From Geodermatophilus aquaeductus (GTDB lineage Bacteria; Actinomycetota; Actinomycetes; Mycobacteriales; Geodermatophilaceae), in assembly GCF_900182545.1 (NCBI RefSeq), contig NZ_FXTJ01000005.1, positions 344,198 through 408,197 on the forward strand: a stretch of DNA of 64,000 nt. The letters are read 5' to 3'. This document shows, piece by piece, positions 33,201 through 40,546 of this stretch. Position 1 is the first letter of the stretch. Every line of letters begins with the position of its first letter. The position numbers were made by a program, and so were the translations under genes. The notes below the pieces were generated by a model that saw only the letters and a program-made list of their open reading frames with translations, was not told the DNA's origin and did no database searches.

Positions 33201-34347
33201 GCTGGCGCACACCGGCACGGTCGTCGGTGCGGCCGACGCGCTGCGCACCGTCCGTCTGCTGTCCCGGCTGGCCGAGCAGGTGGGCGCGCGACGGGCCGGG
33301 CCGCACGCGGAGGGCGCGGCGGTCCTCCTGCTCGTCGACGGCGTGGACGCCCTGCTCGCCCAGCTCGACGAGGCGGTGCCCGGCTCCGGGTCCGCCGACC
33401 TCCTGCGGCTGGTCCGCGACGGCGGCGCGGCCGGCCTGACCTGCGTCATGACCGCCGACCGGGCCGTCCCCGGAGGGCGGCTGGCCGCGGCGGCGGGGAC
33501 CCGCCTGGTCCTCCCCCTGCCCGACCGCGCCGACTACGCCGTCGCCGGGGTCCCGGTCCGCGCGGTCCCCGGCTCCCGCCCGCCGGGCCGGGCGCTGCTG
33601 GGCGAGGAGGCGCGTGAGTGCCAGCTCGCCCTGCCCCGGCCGCTGCGGCACACCGCACCCGCCGCCGCGCCGGGGGCCGGGCCACTGACCATCCCCGAGC
33701 TGCCCGCGGATCCGGTCCTCCCCCCGCTCCCGACCGGGACCGGGATCGCCGATCTGTTGCGTGCGGTGCCGCTCGGTCCCGGCGGCGACGAGGCCGGCGT
33801 GCTCACCGTGGACCTGGCCCGCGCCGGGGGGCTGCTCGTCGTCGGCCCGCCGCGCAGCGGCCGCACCACCACGCTGGAGACCCTCGGGGCGACGCTCGCC
33901 GCCGCGGGCATCCCGGTGCTGCGCGTGGTCCGCTCGAGCCGCTCCACCGGCGGCGACCTCCCGGCGCTGCCCGCCGACGACGTCGCCGGCTGGCGGGTGT
34001 GGTGCGCGGACCTGGCTGAGCGTCCCGGAGCGGTCCTGCTCGACGACGCGAGCTTCCTCGCCGACTCACCCGTCGGCACCGCCCTGGCGGCCGGGGACCG
34101 CGGCGACGGCGAGGTGCTCGTCCTCGCCGCAGGGACGGCGGGTGAGCTGGGCACGGCCTTCCGCGGCCCGGTCGCCGAGCTGCGCCGCAGCCGCAGCGGA
34201 GTGCTGCTGTCACCCGGTCCCGGGGACGCCGACCTGCTCGGCATCCGGCTGCCCCGCACACCGGTGCCGGTTCGGCCGGGCTCGGGCTGGCTGGTCACCG
34301 CGGGAGCACCGCAGCGGGTGCAGGTCGCCCGGCGGGCGGCGCCGTGA
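30223..34347 (+). CDS. FHA-domain FtsK/SpoIIIE (EccC/EssC-like) type VII secretion ATPase
   Basis: This 1374-residue protein has an N-terminal FHA domain: LGRG (117-120), SRRH (133-136) and STNG (153-156). Two transmembrane helices follow (about 235-273), then three FtsK/SpoIIIE ATPase modules. Module 1 has an intact Walker A GTTGSGKS (633-640) and Walker B LVIVVDEFAG. Modules 2 and 3 have GPRSGRTT (950-957) and GPPRSGRTT (1208-1216), with Arg for the Walker A Lys, so they probably bind but hydrolyse poorly. Fused FHA and three modules resemble firmicute EssC. GTG 30223 has GGGAG upstream. It is divergent from a WXG100 gene. No EccB, EccD, EccE, EsaA or EssB gene is seen within the window. 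Confidence 0.92.
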   Translation: MSAPLPAGAGIRCWTVVGAEGAVDVEVRAADDARLDAVVTGLAAVLGTPPGGLWSGTTRLPGDLPLHDDRLLHGAVLGLGRPVPRSGEQAASPLELHVVGGPAAGTTVPLATGRHVLGRGTDATLSLSDPGVSRRHVALEVGAGGITVSDLGSTNGSRLDDADLGRTPQDWRPGAVLRLGASSVTVTGPRDGRAGSRPAPGGRRLVRPGAPPPVHRPEVEVVLPDPPAPPPRRRLGWVAVVLPAVAGVALAVLLATPTFLFFALLGPLVAVGSWASDRWSGSRTGRRAAAAHAQELRVVHARLADAVRSDVRAARAEAPDLAAVTAAARRGTTLLWSRRGGDPAVATVRLGTGAGTTRVVRVEEGRRAPEPAADLPVTVDLRRTGGLGVTGPREPVLGVARALLAQLAGLAAPGEVDLAVLTTAERRADWAWARWLPHLPAGAVSVRPPQGPAAAAVDAALAAWLTGLAERRAASDPAAGVLVLVVDRPVDGTLGELLRACRARGVVLLALTRRREDLGGCVRAVLDVGGETGDTGLLALGDGAAPDEVVVDRLPPAVAARLARDLAPLAPARQVAGLPATVRLLDLLGEGAADVPQAWSGTRSSLRAPLGVTADGVAEVDLVRDGPHALVAGTTGSGKSELLQTLVAGLALAHPPDRCSFLLVDYKGGAAFAEAVALPHTVGLVTDLDGAATARALRSLTAELSRREALLAGAGVPDVAALPAEVALARLVIVVDEFAGLAEELPEFVSGLVGIAQRGRSLGVHLVLATQRPGGVVSPEIRANCSLRLCLRTTDEADSRDVLGSAVAATVPADRPGRGYLRIGGGAPVSFQAARVALGPDGAAPGPTVARWSWPGTSAPAGARATAGPTDLARVTAATTARADAAGVPRPHRPWQPPLPDRLPAPSLATGEDRPPTRLLLGLVDRPDRQAREPLVLDLSRGGGWLAVGGPRSGRTTLLRTVLAEAVEQLPAERLHVHVLDHGGGALAAEAGGLAHTGTVVGAADALRTVRLLSRLAEQVGARRAGPHAEGAAVLLLVDGVDALLAQLDEAVPGSGSADLLRLVRDGGAAGLTCVMTADRAVPGGRLAAAAGTRLVLPLPDRADYAVAGVPVRAVPGSRPPGRALLGEEARECQLALPRPLRHTAPAAAPGAGPLTIPELPADPVLPPLPTGTGIADLLRAVPLGPGGDEAGVLTVDLARAGGLLVVGPPRSGRTTTLETLGATLAAAGIPVLRVVRSSRSTGGDLPALPADDVAGWRVWCADLAERPGAVLLDDASFLADSPVGTALAAGDRGDGEVLVLAAGTAGELGTAFRGPVAELRRSRSGVLLSPGPGDADLLGIRLPRTPVPVRPGSGWLVTAGAPQRVQVARRAAP

Positions 34348-34355
34348 GCGCCGGG

Positions 34356-34868
34356 TCAGAGCAGGTCGAGCGCCGGGCCGATCTCCTGCGTCGCGTACCA
34401 GGCCAGCTCGTGGCCCTCGGCCTGGTCGACGAGGAACTGCGCCTCCTCGCTGCCGAGGTCGGCCTCGAGCACCACCGCCACGGCGGCCCGCACGTCGTCC
34501 TCGGCCTCGGCGCCGTCGACGTGGGCGCTGGCGACGTCGGCGAGCGGGACGTCGGCGGTCACCCGCACCGCCCCGGGGTCGGTGTCGGTGTCGTCGACCG
34601 GGCTCACCGCCGCGTCCGGCACATCGGCGGCGAGCACGACCCGGCGGCGGGCGGCGGTGGGGTCGACGTCGACGAGCCGCAGGCTGGCGCGGGCGGCCGC
34701 GAGCAGCGCCGCGTACTCGAGCTCCTCGACGTCGGCCGCCGCGTCGCTGACCGCGTAGTGCTCGCGCAGCTGCGGGGTGACGGCGAAGCCGGTGTGCGGC
34801 CCGTGCAGCCGGCCCTCGTCCACCAGCGTCCGCAGGACGCTCGTCGTCGCCGGCAGGTAGATCCGCAC
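34356..34868 (-). CDS. DUF6912 family protein
   Basis: This 170-residue acidic protein begins MRIYLPATTSVLRTLVDEG and has LEYAALLAAARASLRLVD, hallmarks (from memory) of the actinobacterial DUF6912 family. It is a soluble protein of unknown function. GTG 34868 is preceded by GGGAGAGGAG. It is convergent with the EccC gene (9 bases between stops) and downstream of the WS/DGAT gene on the same strand. Confidence 0.78.
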   Translation of the reverse strand: MRIYLPATTSVLRTLVDEGRLHGPHTGFAVTPQLREHYAVSDAAADVEELEYAALLAAARASLRLVDVDPTAARRRVVLAADVPDAAVSPVDDTDTDPGAVRVTADVPLADVASAHVDGAEAEDDVRAAVAVVLEADLGSEEAQFLVDQAEGHELAWYATQEIGPALDLL

Positions 34869-34937
34869 CCGGCCGCTCCTCTCCCGTCGCGAAGGGCGAC
34901 CGTATCCCGCGCGTGCGGCCCCGGGGCCGCCGCCGGG

Positions 34938-36320
34938 TCAGCGCACGGACTCGGCGAGCGCCTCGACCTCCTGCTCGACGAGGTCGGCCAGGACGTCCAC
35001 GTCGCCGACGCCGTCCCGGTCGGCGTTGAGCCCGACGTACACGTGGCCGTCGTAGCTGGTCATCCCGACCGCCAGCCCCTGGCCGCCGACCAGCGGCACG
35101 ACGGGGAACACCTTGAGCATCCGGCTCCCCGCGGCGTACAGCGGCGCCTGCGGGCCCGGGACGTTGGTGACGACGAGGGTGAACATCCGCCGCGACAGGC
35201 CCCGGGCCGCGCGGGCGCCGAGCGCGTGCAGCGTCGGCGGGGCGAACCCGGTCAGCGCGATCAGCGTGTCCGCGCGCACCGAACGGCCGGATCGGGTCAC
35301 CCCGCGCATGGCGTAGCTGAGCCGAGCCAGCCGCACCCACGGGTTGGGCTCCCCCACGGGCAGGTCGACCAGGTAGGCGGCGACGCTGCTGCCCGGCGCC
35401 TCCTGCTCCTCCCCCTGCACCGACACCGGCACCAGCGCCCGGACCGCGGTCGAGCCGAGGACCGGCTCGCCGCGGGAGAGCAGCCAGTCGCGCAGGGCGC
35501 CGGTGAGCACGGTGAGCAGGACGTCGGTGACCGTGCCGCCGTGGGCCTTGCGGATGGCCTTGAGGTCCTCGAGGTCGGCCCGGGCGACGGCGACCCGCCG
35601 CTGGTCGCCGACGCTGCGGGTGAGCGGGCCGTGCGGTGCGGGGACGACCGCCGACCGCGCCGCGCGGACCAGCCCCTCGGCCACCCCGAGGACGCGGGAC
35701 GCGGTGGAGCGCAGGTCCCCGACCGCCGAGCGGGCCGTCTCCAGCACCGCCGTCGGCCGCTGCACGTACTCGCCCAGCGCCTCGGCGACCAGCTCGACGC
35801 GGCCCGGGACGCGGCCCGGAGCCCACCGGTCGGCCGGCGGCACCGGCGCCTCCGGGGAGGCGTCGAGCAGGACCTGCGCGATGTCGACGGTGCCCAGGCC
35901 GTCGACCAGCGCCGGGTGGGTCTTGGTGACCACCGCGACGCGGCCGCCGGACAGCCCCTCGACCAGGTAGACCTCCCACAGCGGCCGGCTGCGGTCGAGG
36001 GGACGCGAGGTCACCCGGGACACCAGGTCGAGCAGCTGCGCCTCCGTGCCCGGCCGCGGGACCGCCGAGCGCCGGACGTGGTAGTTGACGTCGAAGTCGG
36101 GGTCGTCGGCCCACACCGGGTTGGCCAGGTGCCCGGGCACCGGCACGACCCGCTGCCGGTAGCGCGGCACCAGCGGCAGCCGGGCCTCCACCAGCTCGGC
36201 GAGGGCGTCGAGTCCGCCCTCGACCGGCTCGAGGACCAGCACGCCGGACACGTGCGTCGGCGCCCCGGCCTCCTCGAGGTAGAGGAACGACGCGTCCAGG
36301 GTGCTCAGCCGCTCGGCCAT
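34938..36320 (-). CDS. WS/DGAT-family acyltransferase with altered active-site motif
   Basis: This 460-residue protein begins MAERLSTLDASFLYLEEAGA and has the family's PLDRSRPLWEVYLVEGL and C-terminal NVPGPQAPLYAAGSRM (DUF1298 part). These are typical of wax ester synthase/diacylglycerol acyltransferases that make storage lipids. The catalytic HHxxxDG motif reads H135-P136-ALV-D140-G141, so the second, catalytic His is Pro. Activity is therefore doubtful, or another residue substitutes. ATG 36320 has GGAGGAGG upstream. It is upstream of the DUF6912 gene. Confidence 0.9.
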   Translation of the reverse strand: MAERLSTLDASFLYLEEAGAPTHVSGVLVLEPVEGGLDALAELVEARLPLVPRYRQRVVPVPGHLANPVWADDPDFDVNYHVRRSAVPRPGTEAQLLDLVSRVTSRPLDRSRPLWEVYLVEGLSGGRVAVVTKTHPALVDGLGTVDIAQVLLDASPEAPVPPADRWAPGRVPGRVELVAEALGEYVQRPTAVLETARSAVGDLRSTASRVLGVAEGLVRAARSAVVPAPHGPLTRSVGDQRRVAVARADLEDLKAIRKAHGGTVTDVLLTVLTGALRDWLLSRGEPVLGSTAVRALVPVSVQGEEQEAPGSSVAAYLVDLPVGEPNPWVRLARLSYAMRGVTRSGRSVRADTLIALTGFAPPTLHALGARAARGLSRRMFTLVVTNVPGPQAPLYAAGSRMLKVFPVVPLVGGQGLAVGMTSYDGHVYVGLNADRDGVGDVDVLADLVEQEVEALAESVR

Positions 36321-36411
36321 CGTCCTCCTCCGGATCGGTGGCCCACCGTACGTCGCGCGGCGGAACGGGTGCACTCGCGCGGGGAGGGGCCGCCCGCCCC
36401 CGGTGCGGGCC

Positions 36412-37710
36412 TCATCCCGCCCTGCGGCGCGCTCGGCCCCGGCGGCCGGCGGCCGGCTCGGGCACCCGCGCGAGCTCCGCGGCCAGCGACCGGAGGGCCG
36501 TGCGCAGCGGGGAGCCGGGCGCCACCTCCGCCAGCGTCCGCCCGGAGGCGAGCGCGGCGTCGGTGGCGCGGCGGTCGGCCGGCAGGAAGCTGCGGACCTG
36601 GCGTCCGGCGAACCGCTCGAGCGCGCTTGCGATCTCCTCCCGCGGATCACCGGGCACCGGCCCACGGCGGACCTGGTTGACCACGACCGCCGGCTCGACC
36701 TCCGGCAGCAGGTCGCGCATCTGGCCGAGGGCGCGGATGGTGCGCTGCAGCGCGACGGGGTCGGCGCCGCTGACGCACAGGACGTCGTCGGCCTGCTCGA
36801 GGACGGTCACGGTGGCGCCGTTGCGCCGGGGCGCGGCCGTGTCGAAGGACAGCTCCTCGTCCTCCTCGAGGTTGAAGGCGCAGTCGACGACGACGAGGTC
36901 GGCGGTCCGGCGGGCCTCGGTGAGCACCGCGGCGACCGCGCTGGGCCGCAGCTCCGGCCAGCGGTCGGCGCGCGCCAGCCCGGTGAGCACGGCCAGGTGC
37001 GGGCGGACCGACCAGGCCAGCCGGGTCAGCGCGGCCTCGTCGAGGGTCCCGGCCGCCGCCTGCCGCGCCGCGCCCGCCAGCCCCGGCGACTCGTCGAGCA
37101 GCCCCAGCACCTGCGCGACGACGCCCCCGTACACGTCGGCGTCGACGAGCAGCGTGGGCACGCCGAGACGGGCGGCCTCGTCGGCCAGGCCGACGGCGAC
37201 CGTCGTCCGCCCGGGAGCGCCGGTCGGGCCCCACACCGCCACGACCCGCCCGCGCGGAGGTCGGCGTTCCCCGGGTGGCAGGACCGGCGTGGACGACGGG
37301 GCGGGCAGCGCCGCCCGGGGGTCGGCGACGTCGTGCCCGCTCGCCGGGACGCCGTCGACGGCGTCGCGCAGCGCACGGACCACGTCCTCGGCCGAGGCGT
37401 CGGCCGGCAGGACGGTGGGCACGCCGATCGCGCGCAGCCGGTCGCCGGCGCGCTCGTCGGCCGGGTCGGCCAGCCCGACGACCGCCACGCCCGCGGCGGT
37501 GAGCCGGGCGACGGCGTCGCCGTCGAGCCGGTGCAGGTCCGCCGACAGCAACGCGGCCTGGGCGGTGCCGGTGGCCGCGGTGGCCAGCAAGTCCGAGGCG
37601 TCGACGCACCGCCGCACGACCGTGACGCCGTGGTCGGCGCGGTCGAGCGCGCCGACCAGCGCCGCCTCCCACGCCGCGCCGGTGACCGCGGTGACGACCT
37701 GCAGCGCCAT
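36412..37710 (-). CDS. CpaE/MinD-like P-loop ATPase
   Basis: This 432-residue protein has an N-terminal receiver-like region (about 1-110, lacking clear phosphorylation residues). A MinD/ParA-type ATPase domain follows, with a divergent P-loop GPTGAPGRTT (161-170) and LLVDADVYGGVV (switch I region). VVVDCAFNLE would be the Walker B strand. CpaE of tad pilus systems has this same architecture and localises pili; septum-site proteins are the alternative. The SAF-domain gene's stop overlaps its ATG by one base (TGATG), so the two form one operon. No pilin or CpaF gene is present in the window. Confidence 0.83.
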   Translation of the reverse strand: MALQVVTAVTGAAWEAALVGALDRADHGVTVVRRCVDASDLLATAATGTAQAALLSADLHRLDGDAVARLTAAGVAVVGLADPADERAGDRLRAIGVPTVLPADASAEDVVRALRDAVDGVPASGHDVADPRAALPAPSSTPVLPPGERRPPRGRVVAVWGPTGAPGRTTVAVGLADEAARLGVPTLLVDADVYGGVVAQVLGLLDESPGLAGAARQAAAGTLDEAALTRLAWSVRPHLAVLTGLARADRWPELRPSAVAAVLTEARRTADLVVVDCAFNLEEDEELSFDTAAPRRNGATVTVLEQADDVLCVSGADPVALQRTIRALGQMRDLLPEVEPAVVVNQVRRGPVPGDPREEIASALERFAGRQVRSFLPADRRATDAALASGRTLAEVAPGSPLRTALRSLAAELARVPEPAAGRRGRARRRAG

Positions 37711-38678
37711 CAGGCAGCGGGGACGGCGGGCACGCCCGCCGCCGGGTCGACGGGCGCGGCCGCGGGCGGAGCCGCCGGGTCGACGGCGACCGGCGGGACA
37801 GCGGGGTCGAGGGCCACGGGCGGCACCGGCTCGACGGGCGGAGGGGACGGTGCGGTGCTCGGCACCGGCGGCGCGGAGGGCGCCGAGGACGGCGACGAGG
37901 ACGGCGACGAGGACGGCGACGGGGAGGCGGTGGAGCGGGTCGGGGACGCGGACGCGGCTCCGGACCGCGGTGCCGGCGTCGACGCGGCGCTGTCGACCGA
38001 CCCGTGCACGACCACCACGAGTGGCCGGCCGCCGATCGCGGCCAGCACGCCCGGCGCGTCGGCCGCGGGCACCGCGACCACCACCTGCACGGTCGTGGTC
38101 GCCGTCGACAGCACGCCCTCGGCGCGGCCGCTGACCGCCTGCACCGGTGCCGCCCCGACCACGAGCACGACGCCCTCGCCGGTCGCGGTGCCCGCCGGGT
38201 CGGTGACGCCGTAGACGTCGACGACCGATCCGCGGGCCAAGCCCGGAGGCACGTACCCGGCCTGCACGGGCAACGCCACCTGCACCAGGTCCGCGGGCTC
38301 CTCGAGGACGGTGCGCGGCAGCAGCTCGCCGGCCCGCACCGCCCGGGCCAGCGTGCGGCCCGCGGGGTCGGTGCCGGTGGAGAGGTAGGCGCCCGCGGCA
38401 TCGCCGAGCCGCACGTCGACGGCGGCGAGGTCCTCGGGGCCGAGCACCGTGCCGGCGGCGAGGTCGGCGGTCACCGACCACACCGGAACCGTCGCGTCGG
38501 CGCCGGCGAGCACCCGCGCGCCCAGCAGGACCGAGCCCAGGACGAGGAGGACGCCGAGCACCAGGCGCAGGTCCAGCCACCGCGGTGGGCGCACCCGTCG
38601 CGGGACCGGGCCGGCCGGCGTCTCCCCGGTCGGAGCCGCCGTCGCCGTGCGCGTCCCAGCGCTCACCGCAACGCTCAC
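37710..38678 (-). CDS. SAF-domain (CpaB/RcpC-like) membrane protein
   Basis: This 322-residue protein has a short cytosolic tail, one transmembrane helix (about 38-58, LRLVLGVLLVLGSVLLGARV), and an SAF domain (WSVTADLAAGTVLGPEDLAA, RAGELLPRTVL). A second beta domain and a Pro/Ser-rich C-tail follow (from about 235, with repeated SPS and VPPVA/VDPA units). Flp pilus assembly protein CpaB is the best match. GTG 38678 has GGAGGGGGAG at a distance of 7. It is the first gene of a two-gene operon with the CpaE-like ATPase and is divergent from the BldC-like regulator. Confidence 0.85.
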   Translation of the reverse strand: MSVAVSAGTRTATAAPTGETPAGPVPRRVRPPRWLDLRLVLGVLLVLGSVLLGARVLAGADATVPVWSVTADLAAGTVLGPEDLAAVDVRLGDAAGAYLSTGTDPAGRTLARAVRAGELLPRTVLEEPADLVQVALPVQAGYVPPGLARGSVVDVYGVTDPAGTATGEGVVLVVGAAPVQAVSGRAEGVLSTATTTVQVVVAVPAADAPGVLAAIGGRPLVVVVHGSVDSAASTPAPRSGAASASPTRSTASPSPSSSPSSSPSSAPSAPPVPSTAPSPPPVEPVPPVALDPAVPPVAVDPAAPPAAAPVDPAAGVPAVPAA

Positions 38679-38699
38679 CGCAGTGCTCCCCCTCCGCCG

Positions 38700-38717
38700 G
38701 CCGGGGCGCGCCCCGGC
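38700..38717. promoter_or_regulatory. 18-bp perfect palindrome upstream of the SAF/CpaE operon
   Basis: GCCGGGGCG is followed directly by its complement CGCCCCGGC, 22 bases upstream of the SAF-domain start. It is a possible operator or cruciform. The sequence is pure GC in a GC-rich genome, so the functional inference is weak. Confidence 0.3.
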
Positions 38718-38811
38718 GGCCCGCCGATGCGGCGGGCGTCCTGTCCGAACCGCGCGGCGCGGCGCGGTCGGACGCAGATGATGCGGTACGGGTGCGGATG
38801 CGTGCACCGGT

Positions 38812-38833
38812 TGTCCACACGTTCGGGTGTGGA
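38812..38833. promoter_or_regulatory. Hairpin/operator upstream of the BldC-like gene
   Basis: Perfect 8-bp arms GTCCACAC and GTGTGGAC surround a 6-base loop (GTTCGG), 58 bases upstream of the regulator's ATG. The arms are less GC-biased than the surroundings, which makes a binding site or leader hairpin plausible. Confidence 0.4.
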
Positions 38834-38891
38834 CGGGAGGCGTGCGGGTGAGTGCGTCCTGACACACTGGCGGGGACCGGACGGAGAGCCC

Positions 38892-39203
38892 ATGCCCACG
38901 CCACGCTTCCTGACCCTCGACGACGTCGCCGAGATCCTCAACGTCTCGTGGTCGCAGGCCTACGCCCTGGTGCGGCGGCGGGAGCTGATCGCCATCCAGA
39001 TCGGCGGCCGCGGTCAATGGCGGGTCGAGGTCGACGAGCTCGAGCGCTTCATCCAGCAGAAGTACGCCGAGGCCCGCGCTGGCACGGCACCCCTCCCCGA
39101 GGAGCCGGCGGAGGTCCCTCCCGGACCCGACACCCGCGACGACGCGCCCGTCGAGACCGCTCCCGCCGGCACCGCTCCCCGCGGACGGCGACGCAGCCGC
39201 TGA
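38892..39203 (+). CDS. Excisionase/BldC-type helix-turn-helix regulator
   Basis: This 103-residue protein has a MerR-like winged HTH of the HTH_17/excisionase type (about 6-58): FLTLDDVAEILNVSWSQAYA, then the wing IQIGGRGQWRVEVDELERFI. A disordered acidic tail follows. BldC of Streptomyces has the same fold and binds direct repeats cooperatively. ATG 38892 has GGAG six bases upstream. It is divergent from the CpaB/CpaE-like operon, and phased direct repeats lie 0.6 kb downstream at 39803. The phage-excisionase name is only a domain label; nothing here looks like a prophage. Confidence 0.87.
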   Translation: MPTPRFLTLDDVAEILNVSWSQAYALVRRRELIAIQIGGRGQWRVEVDELERFIQQKYAEARAGTAPLPEEPAEVPPGPDTRDDAPVETAPAGTAPRGRRRSR

Positions 39204-39205
39204 CC

Positions 39206-39775
39206 TCAGGCGGCGCCGGGCACCAGCGTCCGCACCACGGCGACCGCCGACAGCACCACCGCCCGCACGCCCCGCACCGAGCCCGCCCGGCGGAAGTCGT
39301 CGGCCGCGTGCTCGGCGAGCTCGACGAAGTCGGCGCCGACACGGTCGACCGTCCCGGTCAGCACCCCGCCGTCGTCCAGGACGAGGGCCACCGCACTCCG
39401 GTCGCGCGCCAGTCCGCGTAGCGCGCGGCGCAGGTCCAGAGCCGCCCGCACCGCCGAGGCCGGCTCCGCCGGCGCGGTCGCCCGCACCAGCCCGGTCACC
39501 GCGACGACGGCCGGTAGCGCCACCAGCACCTCCCGGCCCTGGCCGTCGTCGAGCAGCACCCAGTCCGGGCCGACGTCGGTCAGGACGCCGGCCACCTCCC
39601 CCGCGCCGCGGCAACGCAGCGAGACCCGTCCGCCGACCGCGCCGCCGAGCCGGTCGGCCAGCCGAAGGATGCCGACCTCCGCCCGGGACCGGGACGGGAG
39701 CTGCGCGCGCTCCTCGCCCGCCGCGGACTCCTCGAACTCCGCCTCTAGGTCGGCGAACAGCTGCTGCCAGCGCAT
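39206..39775 (-). CDS. Conserved actinobacterial protein of unknown function
   Basis: This 189-residue soluble protein is not one I recognise. Two segments, VAGVLTDVGPDWVLLDDGQGREVLVALPAVVAVTGL and GVLTGTVDRVGADFVELAE, look like repeated small beta-barrels of LSm/SH3 type with the pattern G-x-V-x-x-V-G-x-D-x-V-x-L. It could therefore bind nucleic acid or protein. It begins at ATG 39775, 6 bases from a TAGGCT -10 box. It is convergent with the BldC-like gene and divergent from the LysM protein. Confidence 0.75.
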   Translation of the reverse strand: MRWQQLFADLEAEFEESAAGEERAQLPSRSRAEVGILRLADRLGGAVGGRVSLRCRGAGEVAGVLTDVGPDWVLLDDGQGREVLVALPAVVAVTGLVRATAPAEPASAVRAALDLRRALRGLARDRSAVALVLDDGGVLTGTVDRVGADFVELAEHAADDFRRAGSVRGVRAVVLSAVAVVRTLVPGAA

Positions 39776-39781
39776 GCCGCG

Positions 39782-39787
39782 AGCCTA
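39782..39787 (-). promoter_or_regulatory. Predicted -10 box (TAGGCT) of the 39775 gene
   Basis: TAGGCT on the minus strand stands 6 bases before ATG 39775, giving a leaderless mRNA. The direct repeats at 39803-39830 cover its -35 zone. Confidence 0.45.
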
Positions 39788-39802
39788 GATCCACAAGGAC
39801 GC

Positions 39803-39830
39803 TTGCGTTTGGTTGCGTTTGCTTGCTTCA
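39803..39830. promoter_or_regulatory. Three direct repeats phased at exactly 10 bp in a divergent promoter
   Basis: TTGCGTTT occurs at 39803 and 39813, and the related TTGCTTCA at 39823, each offset by 10 bp. This stretch is unusually AT-rich for the genome and lies between the divergent 39775 and 39860 genes. BldC-type proteins bind AT-rich direct repeats of about 9-10 bp head to tail, so the nearby regulator at 38892 is a candidate ligand. Confidence 0.5.
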
Positions 39831-39859
39831 GTACGGCGACGTCAACGAGAGGAGGGCAC

Positions 39860-40546
39860 GTGTCGGCACGTCGACTCGTCGTCACGACGGCGGTCATGGC
39901 CGCCCTGGCCGGCGTCCTGCGTGCGCTGACCCCGGATCTCGCGGCGCTCCTGCGCACCGGCGGGGACCTGCAGTCCCTGGTCGACACCGCCGGGCCCGAG
40001 GCGCTGCTGCTCGCCGGGGTCGCCGCCGTCGCCTGGGCGGTCTGGGCCTGGGGTGCCCTCGGCCTGGCGCTCACCGCGCTGTCGGCGCTGCCCGGCCTCG
40101 CCGGCGACGCGGCGCGCCTGGTGCTGCGCTGCGTCGTCCCCGCGTCCGGGCGGCGGGCCGCCGCGCTGGCCCTCGGGCTCGGCCTCGCCGCGGCACCGGC
40201 CCTCACCGGCTGCACGACCGCGGCTGCGCCGCCGGCCGTCGTCGTGACCGTCGCGGCGGAGACGCCCGCGCCGGCGGTGGCACGGCTCCCGGACTGGGCC
40301 GCACCGGCGGACCCGGCACCCGCGCTGCCCGACTGGCCGGCTCCCGCGCCCGGCGACCACGTCGTCCTGCGCGGTGAGTGCCTGTGGACGATCGCCGCCG
40401 CCGACCTGCGCGCCCGCACCGGCGCCGAGCCCGCCGACGCCGAGGTCGCCACCGCCGTCGGGCGCTGGTGGTCGGCCAACGCGGCCGTCATCGGCCCCGA
40501 TCCCGACCTGCTGCTGCCGGGCCAGGTCCTGCGCCCGCCGATCTGA
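39860..40546 (+). CDS. Membrane protein with C-terminal LysM-like domain
   Basis: This 228-residue protein has three hydrophobic segments (about 5-25, 52-85 and 95-115), with a lipobox-like LTGC at the end of the third. An extracellular Pro/Ala linker and a LysM-like end follow: GDHVVLRGECLWTIAAADLR ... PDLLLPGQVLRPP. LysM binds peptidoglycan, so a cell-wall anchoring role is likely. GTG 39860 has GGAGGG at a distance of 4. It is followed by the Rv3235-family gene 100 bases downstream, a pairing known in other actinobacteria. Confidence 0.83.
   Translation: MSARRLVVTTAVMAALAGVLRALTPDLAALLRTGGDLQSLVDTAGPEALLLAGVAAVAWAVWAWGALGLALTALSALPGLAGDAARLVLRCVVPASGRRAAALALGLGLAAAPALTGCTTAAAPPAVVVTVAAETPAPAVARLPDWAAPADPAPALPDWPAPAPGDHVVLRGECLWTIAAADLRARTGAEPADAEVATAVGRWWSANAAVIGPDPDLLLPGQVLRPPI

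Noticed and set aside
38892..39203. Phage excisionase indicating a prophage or integrative element
   Set aside because: No integrase, attachment-like repeat or phage gene is nearby. The fold is equally that of BldC-type regulators.
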